Part shown: positions 47,004-55,348 of the stretch, piece after piece
Numbering within the stretch: position 1 is the stretch's first letter
Layout: each line of letters begins with the position of its first letter
IMG/VR virus record: IMGVR_UViG_3300025127_006147
Coordinates: 62,001-126,000 of that record
Source of the DNA: a virus
Length of the DNA: 64,000 nt
Direction: 5' to 3' (one strand)
Translations under genes and position numbers: made by a program
The notes under the pieces: model-generated
What the model was told of the DNA's origin: nothing
Database searches by the model: none
Seen by the model: only the letters and a program-made list of their open reading frames with translations

Positions 47004-48098
47004 ATGGATTTTAAACCAGTATCAAGTAAAACAGTAGACAGTGAAATAGTACCATTTGGTACCTTGAATCCAAACTTTAATGGATATAATGAAGTATTGG
47101 GTAATAACTTAAAAATGACAGTAGCTCAGAGAAATCCTAATAATGGAAGACCTTTCTCTAATTTATACTCTTCATTTAATTTACCCGCAGCTAACTTTGT
47201 TGTTAATTCTTGGGACATAGAATGGAACTCTAACGCTTTGGAAAATATTGAGAATGATAATAATGTCGTAGTTATAGAAATACCTAAAAATACTTATGGT
47301 GAATTAATAGATGGTCGTACTATTAAATTAACATTACCATATATTACTGGTGGTACATTTGATTGTTATAGTTCATATTACCTATCTTACAACGCATCTA
47401 GTGACCCTAGTCAAGAAGCCGAGTATTTTGGACATACTTCCGCGTTAAATTTAGGTTATGCCAATCCAGATGTAGAAACACCTAGCACTAACGTAGCATT
47501 TTTATTCTCTGATAAATTTCGTGCACCAGCAGGAGGAGGAAGTTGGTCAGACGGTTATACTACATCATCCCCACCAGCAGGATATCCAGACGCAACTACG
47601 TTTTTTAGTTTTAGTCAAGATAAAAAGGTAGCTTTAAGTTCGTCAGGTGCTACGACGGGGTTAGACCAACCTATAGGGATATGTTATTTGGATAAAGGAT
47701 TTATAGTACTTACAGACTCAGCAGCTACTCAAAGTATTAACTGGTCTGCATCAACTGCGGGTACAGGTTACACGTACAGTGCATTAACCCAAGTTAGTTT
47801 TTCAACAGATTCTTCTGTTACTTTTTATAGTTTTGAAAAACAATGGGTTTTGAATGTATTGTGTGAAGCGGGACCTCAAGAATTCGGCGTTACAAAGAAT
47901 CCTACAGCTGCGGATTTAAATCCTACTGTTAATGCGGATGGTGAGTATGAATTATTTTCTGTTAACAAACCTGTTTACATTAGTGAAGTTGGGTTGTATG
48001 ATACTAATGGGGATATGTTAGCGATAGCTAAACCCGATAAACCAGTAGAAAAGTATTATAATAACCCAACCTACTTTAATTTGAAATTTAGATTTTAA
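47004..48098 (+). CDS. Tail fibre family protein sharing its C-terminal domain with the 821-aa fibre (364 aa)
   Basis: The C-terminus (YISEVGLYDTNGDMLAIAKP, then FNLKFRF) is paralogous to the end of the protein at 39175 (EIGLYDNTSDLMAIAK, FQIKIDF). This motif is typical of tail-collar and fibre proteins. The N-terminal part does not carry the LTxxGRKxL domain of the other three fibres; it starts VDSEIVPFGTLNPNFNGYN and has a beta-rich Ser/Gly/Tyr-rich shaft. It is the last gene of the structural block, and the RuvC-like gene begins directly after its stop (TAA then ATG). Confidence 0.68.
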   Translation: MDFKPVSSKTVDSEIVPFGTLNPNFNGYNEVLGNNLKMTVAQRNPNNGRPFSNLYSSFNLPAANFVVNSWDIEWNSNALENIENDNNVVVIEIPKNTYGELIDGRTIKLTLPYITGGTFDCYSSYYLSYNASSDPSQEAEYFGHTSALNLGYANPDVETPSTNVAFLFSDKFRAPAGGGSWSDGYTTSSPPAGYPDATTFFSFSQDKKVALSSSGATTGLDQPIGICYLDKGFIVLTDSAATQSINWSASTAGTGYTYSALTQVSFSTDSSVTFYSFEKQWVLNVLCEAGPQEFGVTKNPTAADLNPTVNADGEYELFSVNKPVYISEVGLYDTNGDMLAIAKPDKPVEKYYNNPTYFNLKFRF

Positions 48099-48692
48099 AT
48101 GGCATTAAAGAAAGAACCTAAAATTTTAGGATTAGATATCTCAACCAAGACAATAGGTTGGGCATTATTCGGAATTAATTCTAAAAATTTATTAGAGTTA
48201 ACTCATTTTTCACCTAGAGTTAGTCCTAGACCAGAAGATAAGATAGAAGAATTATTAAAAAAATCTGTAGCTTTTGAAGAAAGATTAAAGGAAGTTAAAG
48301 ATTATAATATTATTAAAGTAGTAATAGAAGAACCTCTACTTACGTCTAATAACATTTATACTGTAGGCTCACTCCTCAGATATAACTCTATGATAGTTAA
48401 AACAGTATATGATGTACTAGGTATTGTTCCCAATTTTATCTCCACATACAATTCTAGAAAATTTGCTCACCCAACGTTATACAATTATAATGATAAAGGT
48501 AAAAAGGTTTTATTCGGTGGTTACCCAAAAGGATGTGATAAAAAACACATTGTATGGGACCTAGTTAAAAAAGCTGAACCACAAATCACATGGCCTCATG
48601 CAAGAACAGGTAATCTCAAAAAAGAGTGTTATGATATGTCCGATGCGTATACTTGTGTTAAAGGATATATGACTCAAAACGAAATCTGGTAA
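48099..48692 (+). CDS. RuvC-like RNase H-fold nuclease
   Basis: Probably resolves or trims branched DNA before packaging or during recombination. The RNase H-fold active site is visible: first strand ILGLDISTKTIGWALF with D13, a glutamate on the second strand (VVIEEPLL, near residue 76), and a C-terminal DMSDAYTC helix with acidic residues near 180. This is the layout of RuvC-type Holliday junction resolvases and their phage relatives; T4 itself uses an unrelated resolvase (gp49). The length of 197 aa fits RuvC (about 170-190 aa). The gene abuts the last fibre gene and precedes the primase promoter. Confidence 0.82.
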   Translation: MALKKEPKILGLDISTKTIGWALFGINSKNLLELTHFSPRVSPRPEDKIEELLKKSVAFEERLKEVKDYNIIKVVIEEPLLTSNNIYTVGSLLRYNSMIVKTVYDVLGIVPNFISTYNSRKFAHPTLYNYNDKGKKVLFGGYPKGCDKKHIVWDLVKKAEPQITWPHARTGNLKKECYDMSDAYTCVKGYMTQNEIW

Positions 48693-48722
48693 TTGACATT
48701 TCATTTGTAAATGTTATATTTA
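48693..48722 (+). promoter_or_regulatory. Host-type promoter of the primase operon
   Basis: TTG at 48693-48695, a 19-nt spacer and TATATTTA at 48715-48722, immediately after the RuvC-like stop. The start codon at 48727 is only 4 nt past the -7 box, so the transcript may be leaderless. The spacer contains the inverted repeat ACATTT...AAATGT (48696-48701 and 48709-48714), a possible repressor site. Confidence 0.6.
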
Positions 48723-48726
48723 ACAG

Positions 48727-49650
48727 ATGGAAGATTATAATCTCATATTAGAAATTTTAGAAGATATTTTAGGTGATTCTCATAGACATCATCCTGGAAA
48801 AGGACAAATCGCATTTGATTGTCCAGTCTGTTCCTATGATATAAAAGGATTAGATTGTGGGGACGGTAAAGGGAATCTGGAAGTAAATTATCAAATGGGA
48901 GTATATAAATGTTGGTCATGTGCTGAAACTCATTATACAAAAGGCAGATTAGGTAAATTAATTAAAAAATGGGGGACCCCTACACACCTAAGAGATTTTG
49001 AATTACTAAGTCCAGAAGATTTTCACTATAAAAACACCAAGTATAATAGTAGGTTAAAATTACCTGTAGGTTACTCCCAACTCACCGAAGTATCTCCACA
49101 TGATTTAAATGCTAAACAAGTTTGGAACTATCTGCGAAAAAGAAACATTAGTAAAGAAATTGTTGAAAAATATAAAATTGGATTTACTACAGAAGGAGAG
49201 TATAAATTTAGAATAATAGTACCCTCTTATAACACTAAAGACGAACTTCAGTTTTTTATAGCTAGAAGTTATGTTAATAGTAAATTAAAATATAAGAATC
49301 CTGAACAAGAAAAAAGTAACTTAATATTTAACGAAGGACATATTGATTGGAATAAAGACATTTATTTAGTAGAAGGTGTATTTGATATGTTTTTTGTTGA
49401 AAACAGTATACCTTTATTAGGTAAGGTAGTTTCAGACAATTTATGGCAAAGATTATATGAGGAGTCTAAAGCGAATATTATAATTTGTTTAGATGGTGAC
49501 GCATGGGACGATGCAGTAAGACTTTATGAAAAAATAAATGGAGGAAAACTAAGAGGTAGGATAAAGATAGTTAAACTACCAGATAATAGGGATATCGCTG
49601 ATTTAAAAGGTGAGATTGACCCTGAAAATATATTAGAATTACATAAATAA
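48727..49650 (+). CDS. 61: DNA primase, gp61/DnaG-like
   Basis: Makes RNA primers for lagging-strand synthesis together with the gp41-like helicase at 7691. The N-terminal zinc module has C32 and C35 (CPVC), another cysteine at 44, C62 and C65 (KCWSC) and H69. The Toprim catalytic part follows, with DIYLVEGVFDMFF (conserved glutamate) and the acidic IIICLDGDAWDDA segment near 255. A later DIADL motif (PDNRDIADLKG) is also typical. The length of 307 aa is close to T4 gp61 (342 aa). Its own host-type promoter begins in the 34-nt gap upstream. Its stop overlaps the start of the RecB-like nuclease gene. Confidence 0.92.
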   Translation: MEDYNLILEILEDILGDSHRHHPGKGQIAFDCPVCSYDIKGLDCGDGKGNLEVNYQMGVYKCWSCAETHYTKGRLGKLIKKWGTPTHLRDFELLSPEDFHYKNTKYNSRLKLPVGYSQLTEVSPHDLNAKQVWNYLRKRNISKEIVEKYKIGFTTEGEYKFRIIVPSYNTKDELQFFIARSYVNSKLKYKNPEQEKSNLIFNEGHIDWNKDIYLVEGVFDMFFVENSIPLLGKVVSDNLWQRLYEESKANIIICLDGDAWDDAVRLYEKINGGKLRGRIKIVKLPDNRDIADLKGEIDPENILELHK

Positions 49651-50426
49651 TGGATATAAGTGTAGAATTAAGTGTTTTCAATAACATAAAATATTTTGAC
49701 AAACCTCACAAATATTATATAGATGGTGAGGAGATGAATTCCGTTACACGAGTAATAGGAATGTTCAAACAAAAGTTTGATAGTGATTACTGGTCTGAAA
49801 AAAAGGCAAAAGAAAGAGGAATAAGTAAAGATGAAGTATTAGCTGAATGGAAATATAAAGCAGATTACTCTTGTGAAAAAGGTACTTTGTTTCATGAGTA
49901 CGCAGAAAATTATTTAAATAACAAAGTATTTCCATATGATAATACCCGCATTAAAAAATTATTGGGTGAGGGTGAGGAAGACGTTAAAAAAGATTTTGAT
50001 AAAATCAAAGATATGTTCCATAAGTTTTATGATGATTGTTATGGGAAACTTATACCCATTAAATCAGAGGTTATTGTAGGAGATGAAGGATTTAAAATAT
50101 GTGGAATGGTTGACCAGTTATTTTGGAATAATAAAGCGGATGAATTACAGATTTGGGATTGGAAAACTAATAAAGAGATTAAAAGAAATAATAGGTGGCA
50201 ACAATTTAAAGACCCAATATCACATTTAGATGTTTGTGAATTCAACACATACTCATTACAATTATCTTTATATAAATATTTGATAGAAAAAAATACTAAC
50301 TTAAAACTAGGGGATTCATATATTGTATGGTTTAATGAAAAGAATGAAACATACGAACCTATTAAGTGTAGAGATTATAGAGAAGAAGTTGTATCATTAA
50401 TAGAAGAATTTAATAAAACATTATGA
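49650..50426 (+). CDS. PD-(D/E)XK nuclease, RecB/Cas4-like
   Basis: Metal-dependent DNA nuclease of the RecB-type superfamily. Motifs visible are H82 in GTLFHEYAENYL, a possible E140, D155 in CGMVDQLF, D170 and K172 in IWDWKTNKE, and the following YSLQLSLYKYLIE helix (the QxxxY motif). No cysteine cluster for an Fe-S centre is seen, unlike Cas4. It overlaps the primase gene by 1 nt and the gp47 gene by 4 nt, so it is tightly coupled to a primase-gp47-gp46 set. It probably takes part in DNA end processing or host DNA degradation. T4 has no gene in this place. Confidence 0.85.
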   Translation: MDISVELSVFNNIKYFDKPHKYYIDGEEMNSVTRVIGMFKQKFDSDYWSEKKAKERGISKDEVLAEWKYKADYSCEKGTLFHEYAENYLNNKVFPYDNTRIKKLLGEGEEDVKKDFDKIKDMFHKFYDDCYGKLIPIKSEVIVGDEGFKICGMVDQLFWNNKADELQIWDWKTNKEIKRNNRWQQFKDPISHLDVCEFNTYSLQLSLYKYLIEKNTNLKLGDSYIVWFNEKNETYEPIKCRDYREEVVSLIEEFNKTL

Positions 50427-51205
50427 TTGAAAAAATAATACATTTTTCTGACCTACATATAAAACTATATAAAGACCACCAACAATATCAAGAAATACTC
50501 TCTAGATGTTTTAAAGAGTGGGCGGAGTTAAAACCAGATAGAATAGTTTTTACAGGTGACCTAGTACACTCTAAAAATCAAATGACACCAGAATTAATTA
50601 ATATGGTAACGTGGGTACTTTCTCAATGTAGTGTAATATGTCCCACAATAATTTTAATCGGTAATCATGATTTTCTTGAAAATAATTTAGATAGGGTAGA
50701 CGCTATTTCACCTATTATCAATACTATGGATAATCCAGATATCATGTATTTTAAGACTCCAGGGGTAGAAGAAGATGAAAATATAAATTGGATTATATAC
50801 TCCCTTATGGACCACAACAAAAGACCAGATTTTACTCCAGAACCAGATAAAACAAATATAGGTTTATTTCATGGACCCATACAAGGGTTAGTTACAGATA
50901 TGGGATTTGCTTTTGATGATGGTTACAACACTAATGAGTTTAGAGGGTGTGACTTAGTATTAGCTGGAGACATACATAAACATCAAATACTGGACATACC
51001 TAATGGTAAAAAAGCATATATGGTGGGGTCCTTAATCCAACAAAATTTTGGTGAAAATGTACGTAAACATGGTTACGGGATTTATAATGTCAAAGAAGAC
51101 GAGTACAAATTTGTTGAAGTAAGTAATTCATCACCATATTTAAATTTTAAAATAAAAGATATAACTGATATTGAAAATGGAAAAGAAAAACTCACCAACT
51201 TCTAG
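50423..51205 (+). CDS. 47: Recombination endonuclease subunit gp47 (SbcD/Mre11-like)
   Basis: Metallophosphoesterase subunit that, with gp46, resects DNA ends to start recombination-dependent replication. All phosphoesterase motifs are present: FSDLHIK with D10 and H12, FTGDLVH, LIGNHDF, a later LFHGP histidine, and LAGDIHKHQ. The protein has 260 aa compared with 339 aa for T4 gp47, so the C-terminal capping/coiled-coil binding part is short. It overlaps the nuclease gene by 4 nt. Its 3' end overlaps the coiled-coil gene, and gp46 lies two genes downstream. Confidence 0.92.
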   Translation: MIEKIIHFSDLHIKLYKDHQQYQEILSRCFKEWAELKPDRIVFTGDLVHSKNQMTPELINMVTWVLSQCSVICPTIILIGNHDFLENNLDRVDAISPIINTMDNPDIMYFKTPGVEEDENINWIIYSLMDHNKRPDFTPEPDKTNIGLFHGPIQGLVTDMGFAFDDGYNTNEFRGCDLVLAGDIHKHQILDIPNGKKAYMVGSLIQQNFGENVRKHGYGIYNVKEDEYKFVEVSNSSPYLNFKIKDITDIENGKEKLTNF

Positions 51206-51731
51206 TATTCCAAAAGACTTATTAAAAGAAATAGAAATGTTTTGTGACTTAAACAAAATAGATAACCCTAATCAGTTTTTACTTGGGTGTTTAAAAGGAG
51301 GTTTTGCGATTGAAAAATTTGGAAGGACACCCATAAAAGCAGGTAAAGAAATTGTAGAAAAAGAAGTAGAAAAAGAAGTTATTAAAGAGGTCGAAAAAAT
51401 AGTAGAAGTAGAGAAAGAAGTAATTAAAGAAGTACCAGTAGAAGTGGAAAAAATAGTAACTAAAACTGAATACATTACTGACGATACTGAAATTAATAAT
51501 CTTCTTACTAAGATAAATAAATTAGAAGAGGAATTAAAAGTAAAACCCAAGGAGGTTACAATAAAAGTAGAAGACAAAACGCAGATAAACACTTTACAAA
51601 ACGAAATAAAAACCTTAAAAAATAAAGTAGAAGAATACGAGGATGTATTAAATCATTTTAGACGATTTAGTGGTAGTAAAGCCACACATCTCAAATCTTC
51701 TAGATTAGACGATAACTTATATAAAGATTAA
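51177..51731 (+). CDS. Coiled-coil protein between gp47 and gp46 (184 aa)
   Basis: Start chosen at the ATG at 51177, which overlaps the gp47 end; a TTG two codons upstream is in frame but less likely. After a short helical N-terminal domain (DLLKEIEMFCDLNKI, about 15-29) there is a long tract of alternating Val/Glu/Lys (EKEVEKEVIKEVEKIVEVEK, about 60-100) and two further heptad-rich segments, so most of the chain should form a coiled coil. I know no family match. Its insertion between gp47 and gp46 suggests a partner of the nuclease complex, but this is context only. The repetitive Val/Glu/Lys codons look like expansion by slippage. Confidence 0.7.
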   Translation: MEKKNSPTSSIPKDLLKEIEMFCDLNKIDNPNQFLLGCLKGGFAIEKFGRTPIKAGKEIVEKEVEKEVIKEVEKIVEVEKEVIKEVPVEVEKIVTKTEYITDDTEINNLLTKINKLEEELKVKPKEVTIKVEDKTQINTLQNEIKTLKNKVEEYEDVLNHFRRFSGSKATHLKSSRLDDNLYKD

Positions 51732-51735
51732 AAAA

Positions 51736-52053
51736 ATGGAATTATTAATTTGGCTATTAGCAGCTTACGGCATGTCCCAGATATTAGTATATGGGAGTAT
51801 TTTTGACACACCAAGAGAGTGGATAACTAAAAAATCTAAATTCTTTGGGGACTTACTAGGATGTATGATGTGTACCTCTACTTGGGTAGGGTTCTTTTTC
51901 TCCTTAGTACTTTGGTCACCTACACTACAGTTTGATTTATGTGTACCTTACACTAACATATTCTTTGATGGTATGTTGGCTAGTGGAGGTGTGTGGGCAA
52001 TCAATGCTATAGTAGAGTGGTTTGAACAAAATCGTCCAGAAAAAGAAGACTAG
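51736..52053 (+). CDS. Small membrane protein, DUF1360-like
   Basis: A 105-aa protein with two to three hydrophobic segments: LLIWLLAAYGMSQILVYG at the N-terminus, WVGFFFSLVLW in the middle, and MLASGGVWAINAIVEW at the end. Between them is GDLLGCMMCTSTWVGFFF, which matches the CxxC-xxxW-xG pattern of DUF1360 proteins. That family's function is unknown. It lies between the coiled-coil gene and gp46 with a 4-nt gap to each neighbour, so it belongs to the same transcript. A membrane protein in a DNA-repair operon is unexpected; it might anchor the complex or be a superinfection or host-takeover factor (speculative). Confidence 0.7.
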   Translation: MELLIWLLAAYGMSQILVYGSIFDTPREWITKKSKFFGDLLGCMMCTSTWVGFFFSLVLWSPTLQFDLCVPYTNIFFDGMLASGGVWAINAIVEWFEQNRPEKED

Positions 52054-52057
52054 TATT

Positions 52058-54379
52058 ATGGTGAATAAAGAGGAATTAGTTAATCCTTTTATAAAGGTAA
52101 TATGGGAAGACACCCCAGAAAACTTTACGCAAGAAAAAATTAAAAGACTAAAGAGTTACTTTAAGAAAAAGTACAATTCTGATAGAGTTAATGTTCTTAC
52201 TAGGGTAACAGGTATAAATGCACCTAATAGTCCTCAGGAAGTCACAGAAAACGTCATAGATAAAGAATATCAAAAGAAGTTAGTAAAAGAATTCTTAAAA
52301 GAACAAGATGTCACTATAGATTGGGATAAATTTGTTAGATTAGATAATAGAGTAGAATCCAATATCCAAGAAGAAGATAATACAGCAAATAAAAAATGGT
52401 TTGTAAAGTGGATTGAATTTAGTAATTTTTTATCTTTCGGTGAAGATAATAAAATAGATTTTACTAGATATCCTGGTATTACAGCAATTGATTCTAACCC
52501 AGCTAATTTTGGAGGTAAAACCACACTTACAGTAGACCTGTTATTATTTTTATTTTTTAATGTCACAACTAAGTCATCAAAAGCTATAGAAGTCTTTAAT
52601 AGATTCACAGATAAAAATAGAGTTTTAGTTTGTGGAGAAGTAGAAATAGATGGTGACAGTTTTATTATTGAAAGAGGAGTTATTAGAAGACTTACAAAAA
52701 AAGGTGACTGGTCAGTAAGGACTGAATTAAATTTAAGTAAAAGATTAAGTGATGGGTCCCTACAAAACTTACAAGGAGAACAACGAAGAGAAACCGAAGA
52801 GTTTCTGAAAAACTCTATTGGGACTATGGATGACTTTCTACTCACTATTCTCACAACAGCAAACAACCTAGAAAATTTACTAGAAGCTAAACCTACCCAA
52901 AGAGGACAGATACTTACAAGATTCATTGGTTTAGAAAAATTAAAAAAGAAAGAAGAAAACTGTAAAGAAATTTATTCTGAGTGGAGTAAAAAAATTATAT
53001 CTAATCATTATAATATTAATGATTTAACTACAGACATTGATAATTTAAAAGAAGAGATTAAAGATTTAAAAAATGAGAATAAAAAATCTAGTGAAAAAAT
53101 AAAAACTCTAGATGAAAGAAACAAAGCTGGTGTTGAATATAAAGAGAAGTTAATATCTTCACAACACAACGATATAAATCCTGACCTAGTAAAAGTAAAT
53201 CCAGAAACTTTACAAGAAGAAATAGATAAAGTGGTAGAGGAGAGTAATAAATTACAAGATAAATTAAATTTAGTTAATCTGGTAAAACCTAAAGACACTT
53301 ATAATGAAGAAGAACACAAACTTTTAATTAAAGAAAATAAAACTTTAACTAGTAATGATTTAGAAATTAAATCGGATATAAAAAATATAACCAAATTAAT
53401 TAAAAATTTAGAAGAGGGTGAAATATGTTCTTTATGTAAACAACCTTTAAAAGATGTTGACCACACTCAAGAAATTAAGGATAATCAAGAAAAACTTAAA
53501 AAGTTTAATAATAACTTAATTAAGTTAACAGAGAAATTAGAAAATAGTGAAAAAGTTATTAGTGAACATGAAACGGTTAAAAATAGTTGGGAGGAGTATG
53601 ATAAAGAATCTTTAAAAAAGATAAAGGTAGAATTAGATATTAAAGAAAATCAGATAACCTTAAAAGAAAAAACTTTATTACTTAAAGATTGGGAAAGTAA
53701 CAAAAATAAATTAGAAGAAAATAGAGATATAGAAAAGAAATTGGTTTCTGCTAGAACTTTAATAGAAACTCTTGTAGCAGAAAGAGACCAGTTGAAAAGT
53801 CAAATAACTTCTAATACTTCCACTATAACACAGAAAGAAGAAGAGATAGTTGATAAGACCACTAAAATTAGTGAAATTAAAAAAGAAGAAGAGGTAGATA
53901 AGATATTTAAATCTTACCTAATTGCATATGGTAAAAACGGAATATCTAAATTAATTTTAAAGAACACCATACCATACCTCAACAGTGAACTAAATAGACT
54001 TCTTTCAGATAGTTGTGAATTTACCTTACAACTTAGAATTAATGATAGAAACGAATTAGAGTTTTGGATGGTAGATAATGGGACGGGTGTAGAAAAATTA
54101 ATGTCTACAGGTAGTGGATATGAAAAGACTATAGCTTCACTTGCATTACGTGCTGTATTATCTAAAGTATGTGCGTTACCTAAACCCAACATAGTTTGTT
54201 TTGATGAAGCTTTTGGTAAGGTGAGTGATGAGAACTTAGAATTGGTTGGTAGGTTCTTTACAAAGATTAAAGATTACTTTGAAAGAATATTTGTAATCTC
54301 TCATAATCCCCTGGTCAAAGAATGGTGTGACCAGACAATTACAGTAAAAAAAGACAATAACGTTTCTAAGATAATGTAA
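52058..54379 (+). CDS. 46: Recombination endonuclease subunit gp46 (SbcC/Rad50-like) with N-terminal extension
   Basis: ATPase partner of gp47. The start is taken as the ATG at 52058 (773 aa), 4 nt after the previous stop; an in-frame TTG further upstream lies inside that gene. The ABC head starts near residue 113 (WFVKWIEFSNFLSFGE). A P-loop at about 147-156, NPANFGGKTT, has P where gp46/Rad50 proteins have the first G of GxNGxGKS. Long coiled-coil arms flank a zinc hook CSLC (ICSLCKQPL), then the signature MSTGSGYEKTIASLAL and Walker B NIVCFDEAFG. The first 112 residues precede the normal Rad50 start and are of unknown function (PFIKVIWEDTPENFTQEKIK). T4 gp46 has 560 aa and lacks this extension. 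Confidence 0.9.
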   Translation: MVNKEELVNPFIKVIWEDTPENFTQEKIKRLKSYFKKKYNSDRVNVLTRVTGINAPNSPQEVTENVIDKEYQKKLVKEFLKEQDVTIDWDKFVRLDNRVESNIQEEDNTANKKWFVKWIEFSNFLSFGEDNKIDFTRYPGITAIDSNPANFGGKTTLTVDLLLFLFFNVTTKSSKAIEVFNRFTDKNRVLVCGEVEIDGDSFIIERGVIRRLTKKGDWSVRTELNLSKRLSDGSLQNLQGEQRRETEEFLKNSIGTMDDFLLTILTTANNLENLLEAKPTQRGQILTRFIGLEKLKKKEENCKEIYSEWSKKIISNHYNINDLTTDIDNLKEEIKDLKNENKKSSEKIKTLDERNKAGVEYKEKLISSQHNDINPDLVKVNPETLQEEIDKVVEESNKLQDKLNLVNLVKPKDTYNEEEHKLLIKENKTLTSNDLEIKSDIKNITKLIKNLEEGEICSLCKQPLKDVDHTQEIKDNQEKLKKFNNNLIKLTEKLENSEKVISEHETVKNSWEEYDKESLKKIKVELDIKENQITLKEKTLLLKDWESNKNKLEENRDIEKKLVSARTLIETLVAERDQLKSQITSNTSTITQKEEEIVDKTTKISEIKKEEEVDKIFKSYLIAYGKNGISKLILKNTIPYLNSELNRLLSDSCEFTLQLRINDRNELEFWMVDNGTGVEKLMSTGSGYEKTIASLALRAVLSKVCALPKPNIVCFDEAFGKVSDENLELVGRFFTKIKDYFERIFVISHNPLVKEWCDQTITVKKDNNVSKIM

Positions 54380-54387
54380 AATTAATT

Positions 54388-54417
54388 TTGTAGTTTCAAT
54401 AATATTCCTTATATTTG
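54388..54417 (+). promoter_or_regulatory. Host-type promoter before the predicted protease gene
   Basis: TTG at 54388-54390, a 19-nt spacer and TATATTTG at 54410-54417: the best match in the window to the Bacteroidota TTG-N19-TAnnTTTG consensus. The start codon at 54438 follows after a 20-nt leader. Confidence 0.72.
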
Positions 54418-54437
54418 TAGTATACAAAAAGAGAAAT

Positions 54438-54977
54438 ATGAACATCATCGAAACCACCACAAGAAAAGATTATTACGGAAGAAACATTACAACAAAAAAA
54501 ATCAAAGATGGTTTTTTTAAAGACTCTAATGTTATTTCTACATCACAAAGTGATTTGGCAAAATCAGAAAAAAATGATTGTGTGGTAAGAGCATTCATGA
54601 TGGCTTTAGATTTACCATACGACAAAGCACATAAGTTTGTTGAAACTAAACTTAAACGTCAACCACGTAAAGGAACTTACACTCGTTGTTTCATTAAAAA
54701 CATTTTGGGGCGACAAAAGAATGGTTATAAAATGAGACTAATGGGTTTCCACCCTAAGTACCAACGAAAGGGAGAGAAAAAATTGGTTAACCCTAAGTAT
54801 AAGAAAGAAACTGGTTACACTGTAAAGTCATTTATGGAACAACACCCTACAGGACGTTACTTTATGATTGTCAGAGGACATGCGGTAGCGTTGGTAGATG
54901 GAGTTCTTTATGGGAATTCTTGTGAACAGTATGACGGATTTCGTCGACCAGTAAGATATGTTATTGAGTGTAAATAA
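54438..54977 (+). CDS. Predicted papain-like (C39-type) cysteine protease
   Basis: A 179-aa protein with the arrangement of small papain-fold peptidases: C48 in KNDCVVRAFMMALDLPYDKA, H148 in GRYFMIVRGHAVALVDG, and an acidic or amide residue after it (D154 or N160 in LVDGVLYGNS). This Cys-His order matches C39/NlpC-like enzymes found in phages and bacterial exporters. The middle (about 65-130) is strongly basic. A single gene with its own strong host-type promoter, directly opposite the minus-strand genes (stops adjoin with no gap), suggests expression early in infection. It could act in host takeover or phage protein maturation. The substrate is unknown. Confidence 0.68.
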   Translation: MNIIETTTRKDYYGRNITTKKIKDGFFKDSNVISTSQSDLAKSEKNDCVVRAFMMALDLPYDKAHKFVETKLKRQPRKGTYTRCFIKNILGRQKNGYKMRLMGFHPKYQRKGEKKLVNPKYKKETGYTVKSFMEQHPTGRYFMIVRGHAVALVDGVLYGNSCEQYDGFRRPVRYVIECK

Positions 54978-55334
54978 TTAGAAGTCCATATTATCGAATG
55001 GTTCCATAAGATTACCACGATTCTTAAATCCTACACCACCCACATAAGTTTCCATGTTGTTCATTTTTCTTCTTTCGTAGTTTAGAACTGCTAAAGCTAA
55101 CTTCCTATCATATTCCTTATCATCTGTTTCAGGGACTACACCATCATAATAGATGGAACCTCTAAAACTTCTACCAGGACCACGAAAATCCATTATCTCA
55201 TTATAATCAGAATCAGACAATTCAAATTCAACATCATCTACAGGAAGTCTGTTATCCATTTCTTCATCTTGTTCGTTAATTACTTTGTTTAAAGCTTTCT
55301 TAATATCTCTTTCAGTAATTCTAATTTTACTCAT
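54978..55334 (-). CDS. LTExD-motif protein, short form (118 aa)
   Basis: I do not recognise a family. The frame is open further upstream, but the ATG at 55334 gives a start that follows a TATTTATA motif, so I choose it. The N-terminus KIRITERDIKKALNKVINE is an amphipathic helix closely similar to IKLTEADLYKIVDRVLKEN near the C-terminus of the 769-aa protein on the same strand. The rest is acidic with a glycine/arginine patch (FRGPGRSFRGSIYYDG) and ends NMEPFDNMDF-like. Its stop abuts that of the protease gene. The shared helix may act as a targeting or cleavage signal for virion or prohead entry (inference). Confidence 0.62.
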   Translation of the reverse strand: MSKIRITERDIKKALNKVINEQDEEMDNRLPVDDVEFELSDSDYNEIMDFRGPGRSFRGSIYYDGVVPETDDKEYDRKLALAVLNYERRKMNNMETYVGGVGFKNRGNLMEPFDNMDF

Positions 55335-55348
55335 GGTATTCTTTTTAA

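Noticed and set aside
52022-52057. TTG start extending gp46 upstream
   Set aside because: It lies inside the preceding membrane protein gene; the ATG at 52058, 4 nt after that gene's stop, fits the spacing pattern of the operon.
52270-52926. 218-aa open frame on the minus strand opposite the gp46 gene
   Set aside because: It lies wholly inside the well-supported gp46 gene, has Ser/Leu-rich low-information sequence typical of reading A-rich coding DNA backwards, and has no independent start context.
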